This document shows positions 14,695 to 24,644 of a stretch of DNA of 64,000 bases, one piece after another. Within the stretch, counting starts at the first letter, position 1. Each line of letters starts with the position of its first letter. The position numbers and the translations under genes were made by a program. Source of the stretch: Cytophagales bacterium WSM2-2 (lineage in GTDB: Bacteria > Bacteroidota > Bacteroidia > Cytophagales > Cyclobacteriaceae); the NCBI GenBank assembly GCA_015472025.1, contig BNHL01000001.1:3584001-3648000 (forward strand), in the 5' to 3' direction. The notes below the pieces were generated by a model that worked only from the letters and a program-made list of their open reading frames with translations, searched no databases and was not told where the DNA came from.

Positions 14695-15330
14695 ATGGAA
14701 TCAAACTCTCATATCCTGAAAGCCTTCCCTTTCTTGCAACGCCCCGGACTGGAAAAAGAACTGCTGGAGAATTCCAGTATTATGATGGCGGAAAAAAACG
14801 AAGTCATTGTTAATGAAGGACAATACCTGAAGGTTTTGCCCCTGGTGATCAGCGGCACTTTCCGGGTTTTTCAAACCAGTGAAGACCGCGAAGTGCTTTT
14901 ATATTATGTGCAGCGGGGGGAGACCTGCATGATGTCACTGACGTCTTGCTTTTTTAATATGCCAAGTCCTTCCAAAGCTGTTGCGGAAGAACAAACAGAA
15001 ATACTTTGCGTACCGACCCGCTTCATTCAGCAATGGCAACGACAATATGATGAATGGAACCAGTTTGTGATCAGGACTTTTCAGGGCCGGTACAATGAAC
15101 TACTCAGCTCTTTTAATAGTGTAGTATTTAACAACATTGAGGCACGGATAGAAGACTATCTTAAAACGTACGTCAATAAAAAGCAGACGGATAGGGTAGT
15201 AAGTACACATATGTCATTGGCCAATGAACTGGGTACTACCCGTGTGGTTGTTTCGCGTATCCTGAAGCAAATGGAAGCAGACGGCAAGGTTGAATTGCTG
15301 CGCGGAGAGATTAGGATAATAAAACTGTAG
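14695..15330 (+). CDS. Crp/Fnr-family transcriptional regulator
   Basis: The protein is 211 residues long. An N-terminal cyclic-nucleotide-binding-type barrel (about 15-125, VIVNEGQYLKVLPLVISGTFRVF) is followed by a long dimer helix. The C-terminal winged helix has SLANELGTTRVVVSRILKQMEADGKVEL. Two residues needed for cAMP binding in CRP are not evident, so the ligand is unknown. The recognition helix reads RVVVSR, which has the SR pair but not the Glu of FNR. It is therefore a poorer match to the TTGAT boxes in this window than the regulator at 33062-33622. Confidence 0.85.
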   Translation: MESNSHILKAFPFLQRPGLEKELLENSSIMMAEKNEVIVNEGQYLKVLPLVISGTFRVFQTSEDREVLLYYVQRGETCMMSLTSCFFNMPSPSKAVAEEQTEILCVPTRFIQQWQRQYDEWNQFVIRTFQGRYNELLSSFNSVVFNNIEARIEDYLKTYVNKKQTDRVVSTHMSLANELGTTRVVVSRILKQMEADGKVELLRGEIRIIKL

Positions 15331-15408
15331 TTTTTATAAAGCGTATCAATAGTAGCGAAGCTGGAAAACAACTCATTACAATTTTGCCTGATATAAATTC
15401 AAGAATAA

Positions 15409-15777
15409 ATGAAACAACTTCTCCCAGTCAAAATTCATAGTTTGGTTTTGATGTCCTGCAGCCTGATCGGATTGTTCGGGTTTTATTTTCAACATCACCT
15501 TTTTCAGATTACAGCACTTATTCCTTTCACAGTCGGGCTCTTTCTGCTGACACTGTCGGTAGTCGATTTCAATTATAAACTGAGATGGGTCGTGATTTAT
15601 ATTACCACGTTGGTGTTTGGTATCATCCTGGTCAGAATGTCATTGAAGTTCATCCCTCAGGAATTTCAGCCTTTGAGGAAAAGGATTTACTTCCCGATCA
15701 TGGCCATCTCTTCAATCCTGACTGTTATTTACTTAGGGAGAAATTTCAGAGAACTCGAGCAAAGGTCTACCCGTTAA
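15409..15777 (+). CDS. small polytopic membrane protein, unknown
   Basis: The protein is 122 residues long with four predicted membrane helices near 8-28, 33-50, 55-77 and 90-108, and a charged cytoplasmic tail ending RELEQRSTR. No family recognised. It follows the Crp/Fnr gene by 78 bp on the same strand and could be co-transcribed with it. It precedes the short-chain dehydrogenase by 137 bp. Confidence 0.6.
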   Translation: MKQLLPVKIHSLVLMSCSLIGLFGFYFQHHLFQITALIPFTVGLFLLTLSVVDFNYKLRWVVIYITTLVFGIILVRMSLKFIPQEFQPLRKRIYFPIMAISSILTVIYLGRNFRELEQRSTR

Positions 15778-15914
15778 CTTTGAGTAAGAAAGAAAAAAAT
15801 GGTAGCTTGTTTAAGCAGGCAGATGCCTTATGTCCTCTTTTCAAAATTCCTTTACGTGATGAACCTGGAATCAATTAATTCAGTTTATATAACCGAACTA
15901 AATCAACTACTAAA

Positions 15915-16619
15915 ATGAAAACCGCATTTATCACCGGGGGAAGTAAAGGAATCGGCTACGGCATAGCTGTCACACTTATAAACGAAGGCTGGAGGGTGGC
16001 CATCACCGGCCGAAAGCCGAAGGGCGTGGAAGAAGCAATTGCCGGTCTTAATAAAATCAAGAAAGGAAATGCCATCGGTTTTGTGGCAGATGTAAGCAAT
16101 TTTGAGCAGCAAAAAGAAGCTGTCGAGAAAACCCTTCGCACATTTGGGCAAATCGATGCACTCATTGCCAATGCTGGTGTAGGTTTTTTTGGCTCGATCG
16201 AAACTCTTGAACCCAAACAATGGCACGAAACGATCGATACCAATCTTACCGGTGTGTTCTACAGCGTCAAGGCATGTTATGAAGCACTCAAGAAAACGAA
16301 AGGTTATATTATTACGATGGGCAGCCTTGCAGGCTCCAATTTTTTTGCCGGAGGCAGTTCTTACAATGCGAGCAAATTCGGTCTTCTTGGTTTTACTCAG
16401 GCCGTGATGCTGGATGCCCGCGCTCATCAAATTAAAGTGAGTACGATCATGCCTGGATCGGTGGCTACGAATTTCAATGACCATACACCGAATGAACAGG
16501 ATGCCTGGAAGATTCAACCTGAAGACATTGGCAAAATTGTATTTGACTTGCTGACTATGAATCCCCGGACACTTCCCAGTAAGGTTGAGGTAAGGCCAAC
16601 ATTTCCTGCGGGGAAATAG
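15915..16619 (+). CDS. short-chain dehydrogenase/reductase (SDR)
   Basis: The protein is 234 residues long, a classical SDR: cofactor loop TGGSKGIG (8-15), Arg in the following strand (ITGRKP, suggesting NADP preference), and NAG in IANAGVG (about 87). The catalytic Ser is in MGSLAGS and Tyr/Lys in SYNASKFG. The C-terminal PEDIGKIVFDLLTMNPRTLPSKVEVRP matches the SDR group annotated as 3-ketoacyl-ACP-reductase-like. The substrate is uncertain. It converges with the sensor kinase only 7 bp away. Confidence 0.9.
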   Translation: MKTAFITGGSKGIGYGIAVTLINEGWRVAITGRKPKGVEEAIAGLNKIKKGNAIGFVADVSNFEQQKEAVEKTLRTFGQIDALIANAGVGFFGSIETLEPKQWHETIDTNLTGVFYSVKACYEALKKTKGYIITMGSLAGSNFFAGGSSYNASKFGLLGFTQAVMLDARAHQIKVSTIMPGSVATNFNDHTPNEQDAWKIQPEDIGKIVFDLLTMNPRTLPSKVEVRPTFPAGK

Positions 16620-16626
16620 CCAAAGT

Positions 16627-19600
16627 CTATTTTGGAAGCAGGATAATAAATTGTGAACCTTCACCGAGAGCGCTCTCAACGGTGACTGTTCCTTTGAGGC
16701 GAGACAACGTTTCTTTTAAAATATACAAACCCAGGCCGGAACCTTGCACACGCTCGTTTGCCCGGAAGAACATGTTGAATATTTTTTCTTTGTACTCTGT
16801 GGAAATTCCGACCCCGTTATCGCAGACAGTGAACTCAAAGTAACCGGGTGTTTCGCGTGCCATTACTTTGATATACGGGTCATGATCAAGTCTGCGGAAC
16901 TTGATAGCATTTGATAGCAGATTGTTAAAAATTATTTTCAATCGTATTTCATCTGATAATAAGGGAGATCTCAGCTGATCATCGATTTCAAACTTAAGCT
17001 GGTTGACTTCAGGCATGAATTGGAGATCTGCCCAAATGGATTCGACCATTGGGGTGAATGCTATCTTTTCTTTTTTTATTTCCAGTCGCGCATTGCGGGA
17101 ATAAGAGATGATGTCTTTGATGAACGAATCCAGTTTTATCACACTTGTTTTCATCAGGTCAAGGTAGCGGTCCATCATGGGTGAAGGATTGTCCATTTTG
17201 GCGACTGAGATAAGTCCCAGAATGGATTTGAGAGGGGCACTCAGATCGTGCGAAGCAGAATAAACAAAACGATCGAGTTCGCTGTTGCGTTGAGATAACT
17301 CTTCATTGGCAGCACGCAAGGCAGTAGTTCGTTCATCGATGAGGAGTTCCAACACATGATTTTGTTTCCTGTTCCACCTGTTGACACCGATAACCGTTAC
17401 GAGAATTAATGAACCTGTCGCAATGAAGAAAAGAAGAATAAACCAGGGGGTCATCCAAAATGGTTTTGCAATTTGAAAAGCAAGCGTTGCCGAGTCACTC
17501 CAGGCGTAAGGACCGTTTTTCTTAGCGCGCACTTCCAGTGCAAAATTCCCAGATCCTAAATCGGAGAAGTTGAGTTCGGAACCGTTGACCGGATGCCAAC
17601 CTTTTTCATTGTTGAGACGGTATTGAAAAATAATTTCTTTTTCAGGAAAAGTGATGGACGAAATACCCAATGAAATAAAACTGCCGAAGGGGATTTCCTT
17701 GTCAGCACTCAATCGCATTTTCTTCCCGTTAGCCCGTGTCTCCACGAAACGGGGAATAGGCGTCTTCTCGCTAGTTGTCAACGGATGAGTGGTATAACAA
17801 AGCCCTTTGGAAGTTCCGATCCAGACGTTTTGATTTCTGTCGATGAATAAACCCCTCGTGGTGATCGTGTTTGACAGCAGGCCCGACCCTTCATTGAACA
17901 AATTATAATCACCAGTGGATGGATTATACAGAATTAATCCATAGGCATTCGTAAACAACAGTTGGTTTTGCCGGTATACTTTTACTGACTTGGTTGTAAG
18001 TCCCGTGAATATTCCCCCAAGGTCAACGCGCTCAATAGTTTTGTGATCAAACTTCAGTAATCCCTCAGACGTAGCGAGCCAAACGATGGATCCGGTGATA
18101 GCAATACCGGTGACATTGAAATCGCCCTGGGTTTTGAATTGCACCGGCACACTGATGTTCCTGAAAATGGAATCTTCATTCGCTTTAAAAAACAAGTAGG
18201 CTTTCTTCCCGGTAGACCCGATGTAAAGACCATCCTTTCCCTCACGTATCAGGTTGACTGATCCTTCTTCCGCGAGTGCGATTTTTTCCTGGTGCAGATT
18301 CCTTTTTGTATCAAGCCAAAGCGCATTGGGATTTCCCGGTTGTGCAAACCAGATATTTCCTTTTGAGTCTTTAATAATATCAGTCACGAAATTGGTTTTC
18401 TGCCCGAGGCTTACATCACTGAAGTCCCATTTCTTCCTGATACCGTCTTTGTATAATAAAAGTGTAAAGGCATTGGCCGCCCAAATTCCTTCATCGGTAA
18501 AAAGCAAAGACTGGAAATAGCCATCGGGCATGTCAAGCAATTTTTCAATCTTGTCTTGCGCAGGATCAAATGAATACATGGTACTAGCAGAAGAAAAAAA
18601 CATTTTCCCACTTGATGGGTCTTCCGTACAGGCTTCTATAAACCGACTAATATTTTTGGTGGCGCTTTTGATCAGTTTTTCCTTCATGACAAGTAGCCCG
18701 TCATTGCCTGATATCCACAGGTCATTCTCACCGCTCCGGTAGACGTTATTAATACTAGTAATAGGGAAGCCAATTGGAGTGAAAGTCTTTTTTTTCAAAT
18801 CGGCGATGTAGTGTGTGGAGGCCCGCGTGGCGATGAAATATTTTTCGCCTGCTAAGGCAGCCACATATGAAACCTGGGGAATGGAGAAAACCTGTTCAAC
18901 GTTTCCCAACCCACCTTCTTCAGGAAGCGTTACCCGGTACAGGCCCCCCAGGGCGCCTGCGAGAAGTTCATTCCCGTCGGAAGAAAGATATTCTATGCCG
19001 AAGGGCAGTTTTATCTTTTCTTCTTCGAACGCATCTGTTGCTATATTGAGCTTGAAGATATTTCCCTGGAATGAAGAGACGTAGAGATTTTTTTTCCGGT
19101 CTTCGAAGAATGAGAATGATCTGAGGAACTGCGGTGTGCGGTTGGCTAAACTGAATTCATAACGCTTTAAAGAGTTCCCTTGCAACCTGACCACCGATTG
19201 AGATTCACTTACCCACAAGGTTTCCTGTGAGTCTTCATAAACTTGCTTTGGATAGGTGAGCGCATCACTTTTGGAACTTCGCGAGACTTCTTTCACGGTT
19301 GAAAACAATACGGTGTCTCCTAGATTCTTAATCTCTACAAGATCGAGATCACCAAAGACAAGTAACCGGCCCTTGCGGGTAACGATAAAACCTTTGACGT
19401 AACTGCTGTGCAACGCCTCCCGGTAATGAGTAAACTTGATGCCATCATATTTTACCAGGCCATCATCAGTTGCTATCCACAAATAACCGAGGGAATCCTG
19501 GACACAACTCTTGATGATGTCGCTTGGGAGACCGTCAGAGACACGATATTGCCTCACGTGAAAATCCTGACTTGTGGCCAGGAGTGGACACACGAAGAGA

Positions 19601-19629
19601 AGAGTAAGAAGAATAAACCTTGTTGCCAA
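16627..19629 (-). CDS. two-component-propeller sensor histidine kinase without receiver domain
   Basis: The protein is 1000 residues long. A signal peptide (about 1-20) is followed by about 640 residues of two-component regulator propeller repeats (FHVRQYRVSDGLPSDIIKS, GYLWIATDDGLVKYDG and later similar units). A Y_Y_Y beta-sandwich (about 660-730) and one membrane helix (about 735-757) come next. HisKA has the phosphoacceptor His in ASHDLSAPLKSILG. HATPase has N-box NNLLSNAIKF, DNGVGIS and GSGLGLYILKE. The sequence stops after the kinase, so unlike the classic hybrid it has no receiver or AraC domain and must signal to a separate regulator. No response regulator is adjacent. Confidence 0.9.
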   Translation of the reverse strand: MATRFILLTLLFVCPLLATSQDFHVRQYRVSDGLPSDIIKSCVQDSLGYLWIATDDGLVKYDGIKFTHYREALHSSYVKGFIVTRKGRLLVFGDLDLVEIKNLGDTVLFSTVKEVSRSSKSDALTYPKQVYEDSQETLWVSESQSVVRLQGNSLKRYEFSLANRTPQFLRSFSFFEDRKKNLYVSSFQGNIFKLNIATDAFEEEKIKLPFGIEYLSSDGNELLAGALGGLYRVTLPEEGGLGNVEQVFSIPQVSYVAALAGEKYFIATRASTHYIADLKKKTFTPIGFPITSINNVYRSGENDLWISGNDGLLVMKEKLIKSATKNISRFIEACTEDPSSGKMFFSSASTMYSFDPAQDKIEKLLDMPDGYFQSLLFTDEGIWAANAFTLLLYKDGIRKKWDFSDVSLGQKTNFVTDIIKDSKGNIWFAQPGNPNALWLDTKRNLHQEKIALAEEGSVNLIREGKDGLYIGSTGKKAYLFFKANEDSIFRNISVPVQFKTQGDFNVTGIAITGSIVWLATSEGLLKFDHKTIERVDLGGIFTGLTTKSVKVYRQNQLLFTNAYGLILYNPSTGDYNLFNEGSGLLSNTITTRGLFIDRNQNVWIGTSKGLCYTTHPLTTSEKTPIPRFVETRANGKKMRLSADKEIPFGSFISLGISSITFPEKEIIFQYRLNNEKGWHPVNGSELNFSDLGSGNFALEVRAKKNGPYAWSDSATLAFQIAKPFWMTPWFILLFFIATGSLILVTVIGVNRWNRKQNHVLELLIDERTTALRAANEELSQRNSELDRFVYSASHDLSAPLKSILGLISVAKMDNPSPMMDRYLDLMKTSVIKLDSFIKDIISYSRNARLEIKKEKIAFTPMVESIWADLQFMPEVNQLKFEIDDQLRSPLLSDEIRLKIIFNNLLSNAIKFRRLDHDPYIKVMARETPGYFEFTVCDNGVGISTEYKEKIFNMFFRANERVQGSGLGLYILKETLSRLKGTVTVESALGEGSQFIILLPK

Positions 19630-19687
19630 CCAGGGGAGGTTTTCTGTTGAAGATAGGAATTCCTTCTCTTAAACTCAAGGAATTGAA

Positions 19688-20107
19688 TCACTCAATCGTG
19701 ATCCGGTATACATCAGTTTTGTTGCGCTGGATATTTTTTACGAGGAAGCCACCAGCCTGCGGAATTTCTTCCACGAGGTCAAATTGCGTACATGACTTAG
19801 GGAGGGCTGAAAAAATAAGAAGGAAAGAATAGGTGCCCGTATCGGGGATCATTGTCCACTGAGGAGCATAGGAGATGTTTTCTGCATGGACTAATTGAGA
19901 CTGTCCCGAAGAGTGGCAATCTTTAAGCACGGTTGTTTTCCAGATGCGGATAAGCATTCCGGGTGTTTGAATGGGAAACTGGCAATGCACGTAAACGTAA
20001 GAGTCTTCCAGTATATCCGGATCGATGGCGGCCAGTACATCTACACCGACCAGAATTTTCTTTTCAGGTGTTAAGGTATGGCTTAACTGAGGCAAAGTAC
20101 TCGTCAT
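19688..20107 (-). CDS. unknown 139-residue protein
   Basis: The ATG at 20107 starts MTSTLPQLSHTLTPEKKILVGVDV; the longer frame to 20155 adds a weak hydrophobic stretch. The later part reads TYSFLLIFSALPKSCTQFDLVEEIP and resembles a small beta-sandwich. No family recognised and no reliable signal peptide. It lies between the propeller kinase (58 bp downstream on the same strand) and the FtsX permease (62 bp upstream on the same strand), so the three may be one transcription unit. Confidence 0.55.
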   Translation of the reverse strand: MTSTLPQLSHTLTPEKKILVGVDVLAAIDPDILEDSYVYVHCQFPIQTPGMLIRIWKTTVLKDCHSSGQSQLVHAENISYAPQWTMIPDTGTYSFLLIFSALPKSCTQFDLVEEIPQAGGFLVKNIQRNKTDVYRITIE

Positions 20108-20169
20108 TATTGTGAACCCGGTCACAAAAGTACCTTGCCTCAGCAACAGAATCAAGTAAAAGAAACAAC

Positions 20170-22551
20170 TTACTCGTCTCGAAGTGCATTTACGGGATTA
20201 GATAGAGCCGCACGGACCACGTGGTAACCTACCGTTGCCAGCGTGATCACAAACGCAAGCAGTGATGAAAACAAAAATGTTTTCCATTCTCCATCCAGGG
20301 TGATGCGATAAGCAAAATTCTGGAGCCAACGGTCAGTGAAGTACCACGTGGCCGGGAACGCAATGAGCATTCCCAAAGCAACGAGGAGAAAGAACTCCTT
20401 CGACACCAGGATCACCAGACTATTCACGCTTGCGCCAATAACTTTGCGAACTCCAATTTCTTTCGTGCGCTGTTCGGTGGTATAGGCGGCAAGCCCCAGC
20501 AATCCGAGACAGGCAATGACAATGGTCAGGCCTGAGAAAGCGGTGAATATCTGGCTACGTTTTTCATCTGCCTTGTATTGTGAATCGAGGTCTTCGTCAA
20601 GAAATACATACTCGAAAGGATTGTTTGGAAAGGTCTCTTTCCATTGTTTTTCCAGGGCTGCAACAGATTCACGCAAGTCACCTTGCTTAAGACGGACGAA
20701 GACATAGTTCACATCTTTTCGGAGAACAATGATCAAAGGCTCAATTTCATCGTACAACGAGTTTTGATTGTAGTCTTTGATAACTCCAACGACTTTCTTA
20801 TCAATTCCTCCGCCGGAAGTGAACTTTCTGCCAAGAGGATCTTTCCATGCCATCCGGTTCACCATACTTTGATTTATTAAAATGGCGTTAGCTGAGTCGC
20901 TGGAACTTTCTTTAGAGAAATTCCGGCCGGCAATCACGCTCATATTCATTGTCTCGATGAAATCGTAGTCTGCAGCGTAGATGTCGACACCCCGATCCAC
21001 CATTTTCCCTTCGGCATCCTCCACTTTAAAGAGCGATTTGCCGATCCCTTCTCCAGGTGATGCATTTGCTTTGCCGACTGCCACTACCTGCGGGAGGGTT
21101 CGAAGTTGTTCTGCAAATGTTTCGGCTTTGCTTTGAAGTACTCGGTTGTTCAGGTTGAGACGCACTACATTCTCTTTATTAAAACCCAAATCTTTGGTTC
21201 GCAGAAACTGCAACTGATCAAACACAATAAGCGTACTGATCAACATAAAAATGCTCAAACCGAATTGCGTTACGACCAGGCCCTTCCGCAAAAGTGAATT
21301 TCCTCCTTTAAATGCCAGTTTGCCTTTGAGCACGTTCACCGGATTGAAACTGGACAAATAAAATGCAGGATAACTGCCGCCAACTACTCCTGTGATTAAA
21401 ATTATTCCTACCAAACTCAGGGTTACCGGCTTCTGAAGAAGATAAGAAAACGATAGTTGTTTGTTAGCTAGTGCATTGAACTGCGGCAGTAAAGCGTAGA
21501 TCAGGATGATGCTCAATGAAAGTGATACGAATGCGACCATGACTGACTCCGTTAGGAACTGAGTCATTATTTGGTGACGTTGTGAACCCATGACTTTGCG
21601 AAGGCCGACTTCCTTGGCACGGTTGGTAGAGCGGGCCGTGGAAAGATTCATGTAATTGATACAAGCGATAATCAGCATGAATGCAGCTACTGCACCGAAG
21701 ATGTAGATATAGGAGATGTCTCCGCCTGCTTCGGCTTCATCCTGGATTTTGGAGTACAAATGAATCTTAGTGATCGGCTGCAACTCGTACTGCACTTTTA
21801 TTCCGATTTGCTCGAAGATGGGATTCACTTTTTCCTTGACAATCTTGTCCAGGCTTGCTTGCATCTTAGCAAGATCATAACCATCCGGCAATTGAATGTA
21901 GGTAGTAGTACCGAAACCTCCCCAGCCGCCCACTTGTTGTCTGCGTGTACTTTCTGATACAAGTCCGCTGAAACGGAAATGCGAATTCATCGGAACATCC
22001 TTAATAATAGCAGTGATCTTGAAAGACTCATCCTGCTGGTTGACTAAAGTCTGGTTGAGTGCATCAGCCGGGTTGGCAAAATATTTTTTAGCAGTTGTTT
22101 CTGTCAGGACCATGGTGAATGGCTGGTCCAAAGCGGTGGATGGATCACCCGCAATGAACTCGTACGTGAACATGTCGAATACGGTCGAGTCGGAGAGATA
22201 GAAATCGTTTTCATAAAACTGCTTGTCTCCATTTTTGTAGAGATTACGGTTCATGCCATCGAATCGTACGGCATTTTTTACTTCAGGGTACTTGTCGCGA
22301 AGTTCAACCGCCATAGGTTTTTGTACCACTGCCCAGGTGAATGCGTTGTCAGGTTCTTTTATGTTGGAGACGATGCGATAGATATTTTTAGAATTGACAT
22401 GATATTTATCATAACTCAATTCGTCAAGGATGTACATCAGCAGGAAAAGACTGCACGTGATACCGATCGTAAGGCCAGTGATATTGATAGCCGAGTAGCC
22501 TTTGTCTTTTACTAAATTCCGGAAGGCAATTTTAATCAGGTTGCGGAGCAT
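20170..22551 (-). CDS. MacB/FtsX-type ABC transporter permease
   Basis: The protein is 793 residues long with two FtsX permease halves, each with a MacB-type periplasmic domain. The N-terminus MLRNLIKIAFRNLVKDKGYSAINI precedes the first membrane helix (about 20-42). Later segments are near 280-305, 335-355, 380-400, 428-450 and three at the C-terminus. Coupling-helix motifs RAKEVGLRKVMGSQ (about 315) and RTKEIGVRKVIGAS (about 700) are clear. In this family the permease transmits ATPase movement to the periplasm (efflux or envelope remodelling). No ATP-binding subunit is adjacent. It is 60% identical by eye in motifs to the permeases at 35512 and 39757. Confidence 0.9.
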   Translation of the reverse strand: MLRNLIKIAFRNLVKDKGYSAINITGLTIGITCSLFLLMYILDELSYDKYHVNSKNIYRIVSNIKEPDNAFTWAVVQKPMAVELRDKYPEVKNAVRFDGMNRNLYKNGDKQFYENDFYLSDSTVFDMFTYEFIAGDPSTALDQPFTMVLTETTAKKYFANPADALNQTLVNQQDESFKITAIIKDVPMNSHFRFSGLVSESTRRQQVGGWGGFGTTTYIQLPDGYDLAKMQASLDKIVKEKVNPIFEQIGIKVQYELQPITKIHLYSKIQDEAEAGGDISYIYIFGAVAAFMLIIACINYMNLSTARSTNRAKEVGLRKVMGSQRHQIMTQFLTESVMVAFVSLSLSIILIYALLPQFNALANKQLSFSYLLQKPVTLSLVGIILITGVVGGSYPAFYLSSFNPVNVLKGKLAFKGGNSLLRKGLVVTQFGLSIFMLISTLIVFDQLQFLRTKDLGFNKENVVRLNLNNRVLQSKAETFAEQLRTLPQVVAVGKANASPGEGIGKSLFKVEDAEGKMVDRGVDIYAADYDFIETMNMSVIAGRNFSKESSSDSANAILINQSMVNRMAWKDPLGRKFTSGGGIDKKVVGVIKDYNQNSLYDEIEPLIIVLRKDVNYVFVRLKQGDLRESVAALEKQWKETFPNNPFEYVFLDEDLDSQYKADEKRSQIFTAFSGLTIVIACLGLLGLAAYTTEQRTKEIGVRKVIGASVNSLVILVSKEFFLLVALGMLIAFPATWYFTDRWLQNFAYRITLDGEWKTFLFSSLLAFVITLATVGYHVVRAALSNPVNALRDE

Positions 22552-22675
22552 AGGAAGATGGGTTTAAAAACCGAAACGCGAAACGTATGTAACGGGTTAA
22601 ATCTTAGATGCCAGCGGAAGAAAAATAGTTTTGAAGGAGCCTGAAATTAACACCGCCCGCTACCGGACAATCGCT

Positions 22676-24478
22676 CTATTTTCCCTTTTTCTTTTGCAAT
22701 TCCTCCAGGTTCTTTATTGCACCGGGATTATTCGGATTCATTACCAGGGACTTTTTGTAATTGGCAATTGCCAAGTCCGTTTCTCCATTTTTCATGCACG
22801 CTTCAGCGTAGCTGTCAAAGACATTGGCGCTTTTGGGATATAGGATCGTATTAATCCTGAAAATGTCTTTTGCCAATTGGATTTTGCCAGCTTCGAGTTG
22901 GTTATAACCCTGCCTGTCCAGATTTTCTTCGTTTACACCTTGATCTTTAGGATTGGTTTTCATTAAAGCCTGATATCCTTTAAGTGCATTATCGAAATCT
23001 CCCGCCAACATGTATTCGTAAGGAATCTTTCCCTTGAGCATCGGATGTTCAAACTCCGCTTTCCCATCGTTGCCTAAAAGGAGAATGTTTAACTCACCTG
23101 TTTTGGGATTGTTTTTAAATTGAACAACCTGGCCATCCTCGCGGCCAACATAAGAGCTATCGGTGATTTGAACCAGCTCGGTTGCCCCTCCACGAATGTA
23201 TTTTCGGAACAGCTGGTTTCCTTTAGACGAAACAGTAATCAAGCCGTCACTGCCATTGCGATAACGTCCTCTGACTCTTGAAAAAACAGTTGTATCCATT
23301 TTCATCTTTTTGAAAGAAGGAATGAAGTTGCTCCATTGATAGGCGAGCGCCACTGATCGTATTACTTCTTCAATAAACTCCGGATGATTGGAGTTGGTAA
23401 GTACAACCACACCGTAGCCTTTATCTTTGTGTGCTGTCATTTGACTGGAGAATCCTTCATCCCAGCCACCATGACCGAAATAAATATCATCTTTTTTCTT
23501 GTCGAGGAAAATGCCGAGTCCGATGAAGTCAGCTACAAAGGGTGTAAGCATCTTCTCGGTCATTGCTTTGGATAACACAGTAGTGCTTTCTCCCTTCAGA
23601 GTCTTTTGAATGTTGATGGCAAACTTTGCAAGGTCTTCCGCTGTCGTCCACAATCCGGCAGCAGCCATTTCCGGATAGGTGTGACGCTTGCCTTTTGTCA
23701 TTTGTCCATTGGGTAAATAGCCCGTGGCCGCCATCTTGAGTTGATCGGGATTCAGAGGCTGATTGTAAGTACTATTATTCATCGCCAAAGGCGTAAGCAC
23801 TTTCTCTTTGAGTATCTCTGGAAAAGATTTCGATTCAATATCAATAAGCATTTGTTGCATGATGGTGTAACCACCGCCAGAGTAGCGGAAACTTTGTTCA
23901 GGTACTTTGTCTACGCGAATAGCCGCTGAGTTAGCGGGAGGTGTGCCATCAAGTACCTGCCCTAAAGTAGGTACAGGCAGATCAGGACTGTAACCTAAAA
24001 ATCCGTGAACAGTTAACCCGCCTGTATGGCTAAGCAAATGTTTCAGCGCCACTTTCTTGTCTCTGGTAAATTCATTTTCAGGGAGCTTCCACGATTTCAG
24101 ATAGGTGTTCACGTTTTCGTTAAGATCGATCTTGCCTTCTTCCACCAGTTTGAGCGAGCCATATGCTGCTACCGGTTTGCTGATCGATCCTGCCTGAAAA
24201 AGTGTTTGCGAAGTGACGGGATCTTTGGTTTCTTCATCCATTACACCATAGCTCGCCACAAAATCAATCTTGTTGTCTTTGATCACAGCGATACTAACAC
24301 CCGGAACATGATAGTGTTTCATCCGCTCCTGAATGCTCCAGGTGGAGTCACCCTCAAAATAGGCGAGACCCACCAACCCTGTCTCTACTTTTTTGATCTG
24401 TTCGTTTGCAGAGTCTCCCGGGCGGTTCGTGCAACATTGAAAGACAAATGCGGCAAGAAGAAATGATATTCGTTTCAT
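22676..24478 (-). CDS. serine hydrolase (beta-lactamase/penicillin-binding-like) with C-terminal TPR, exported
   Basis: The ATG at 24478 gives MKRISFLLAAFVFQCCTNRPGD, a hydrophobic export signal with a possible lipoprotein Cys. The frame to 24523 adds 15 unlikely residues. The class C beta-lactamase-like domain shows the catalytic SxxK in AGSISKPVA, the Tyr motif in RYSGGGYTIM and the third motif in FGHGGWDEG, so the active site is complete. A C-terminal stretch with DQGVNEENLDRQGYNQLEAGKI and SANVFDSYAEACMKNGETDLAIANYKKSL forms TPR repeats. Such proteins cleave peptides or esters in the periplasm; the substrate is not evident. Confidence 0.9.
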   Translation of the reverse strand: MKRISFLLAAFVFQCCTNRPGDSANEQIKKVETGLVGLAYFEGDSTWSIQERMKHYHVPGVSIAVIKDNKIDFVASYGVMDEETKDPVTSQTLFQAGSISKPVAAYGSLKLVEEGKIDLNENVNTYLKSWKLPENEFTRDKKVALKHLLSHTGGLTVHGFLGYSPDLPVPTLGQVLDGTPPANSAAIRVDKVPEQSFRYSGGGYTIMQQMLIDIESKSFPEILKEKVLTPLAMNNSTYNQPLNPDQLKMAATGYLPNGQMTKGKRHTYPEMAAAGLWTTAEDLAKFAINIQKTLKGESTTVLSKAMTEKMLTPFVADFIGLGIFLDKKKDDIYFGHGGWDEGFSSQMTAHKDKGYGVVVLTNSNHPEFIEEVIRSVALAYQWSNFIPSFKKMKMDTTVFSRVRGRYRNGSDGLITVSSKGNQLFRKYIRGGATELVQITDSSYVGREDGQVVQFKNNPKTGELNILLLGNDGKAEFEHPMLKGKIPYEYMLAGDFDNALKGYQALMKTNPKDQGVNEENLDRQGYNQLEAGKIQLAKDIFRINTILYPKSANVFDSYAEACMKNGETDLAIANYKKSLVMNPNNPGAIKNLEELQKKKGK

Positions 24479-24644
24479 AATGGATGAGTTATCTAAAACG
24501 AATTTAATGAATAGTTGCTCCAAGGCCTACAGATATTCAGGTGTCATGATCTCAAAAAAATAATTTGATATTTCTGCCTTGCTCCGAACTAACACCAGTT
24601 CGATCGCGTTGTAGCCTCATCAAAAACCTAAATTTTAACTCACC

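Noticed and set aside
15903..16679. 258-residue minus-strand frame opposite the SDR gene
   Set aside because: The SDR gene on the plus strand has complete cofactor and catalytic motifs; the antisense frame is Cys/His-rich noise without homology signals.
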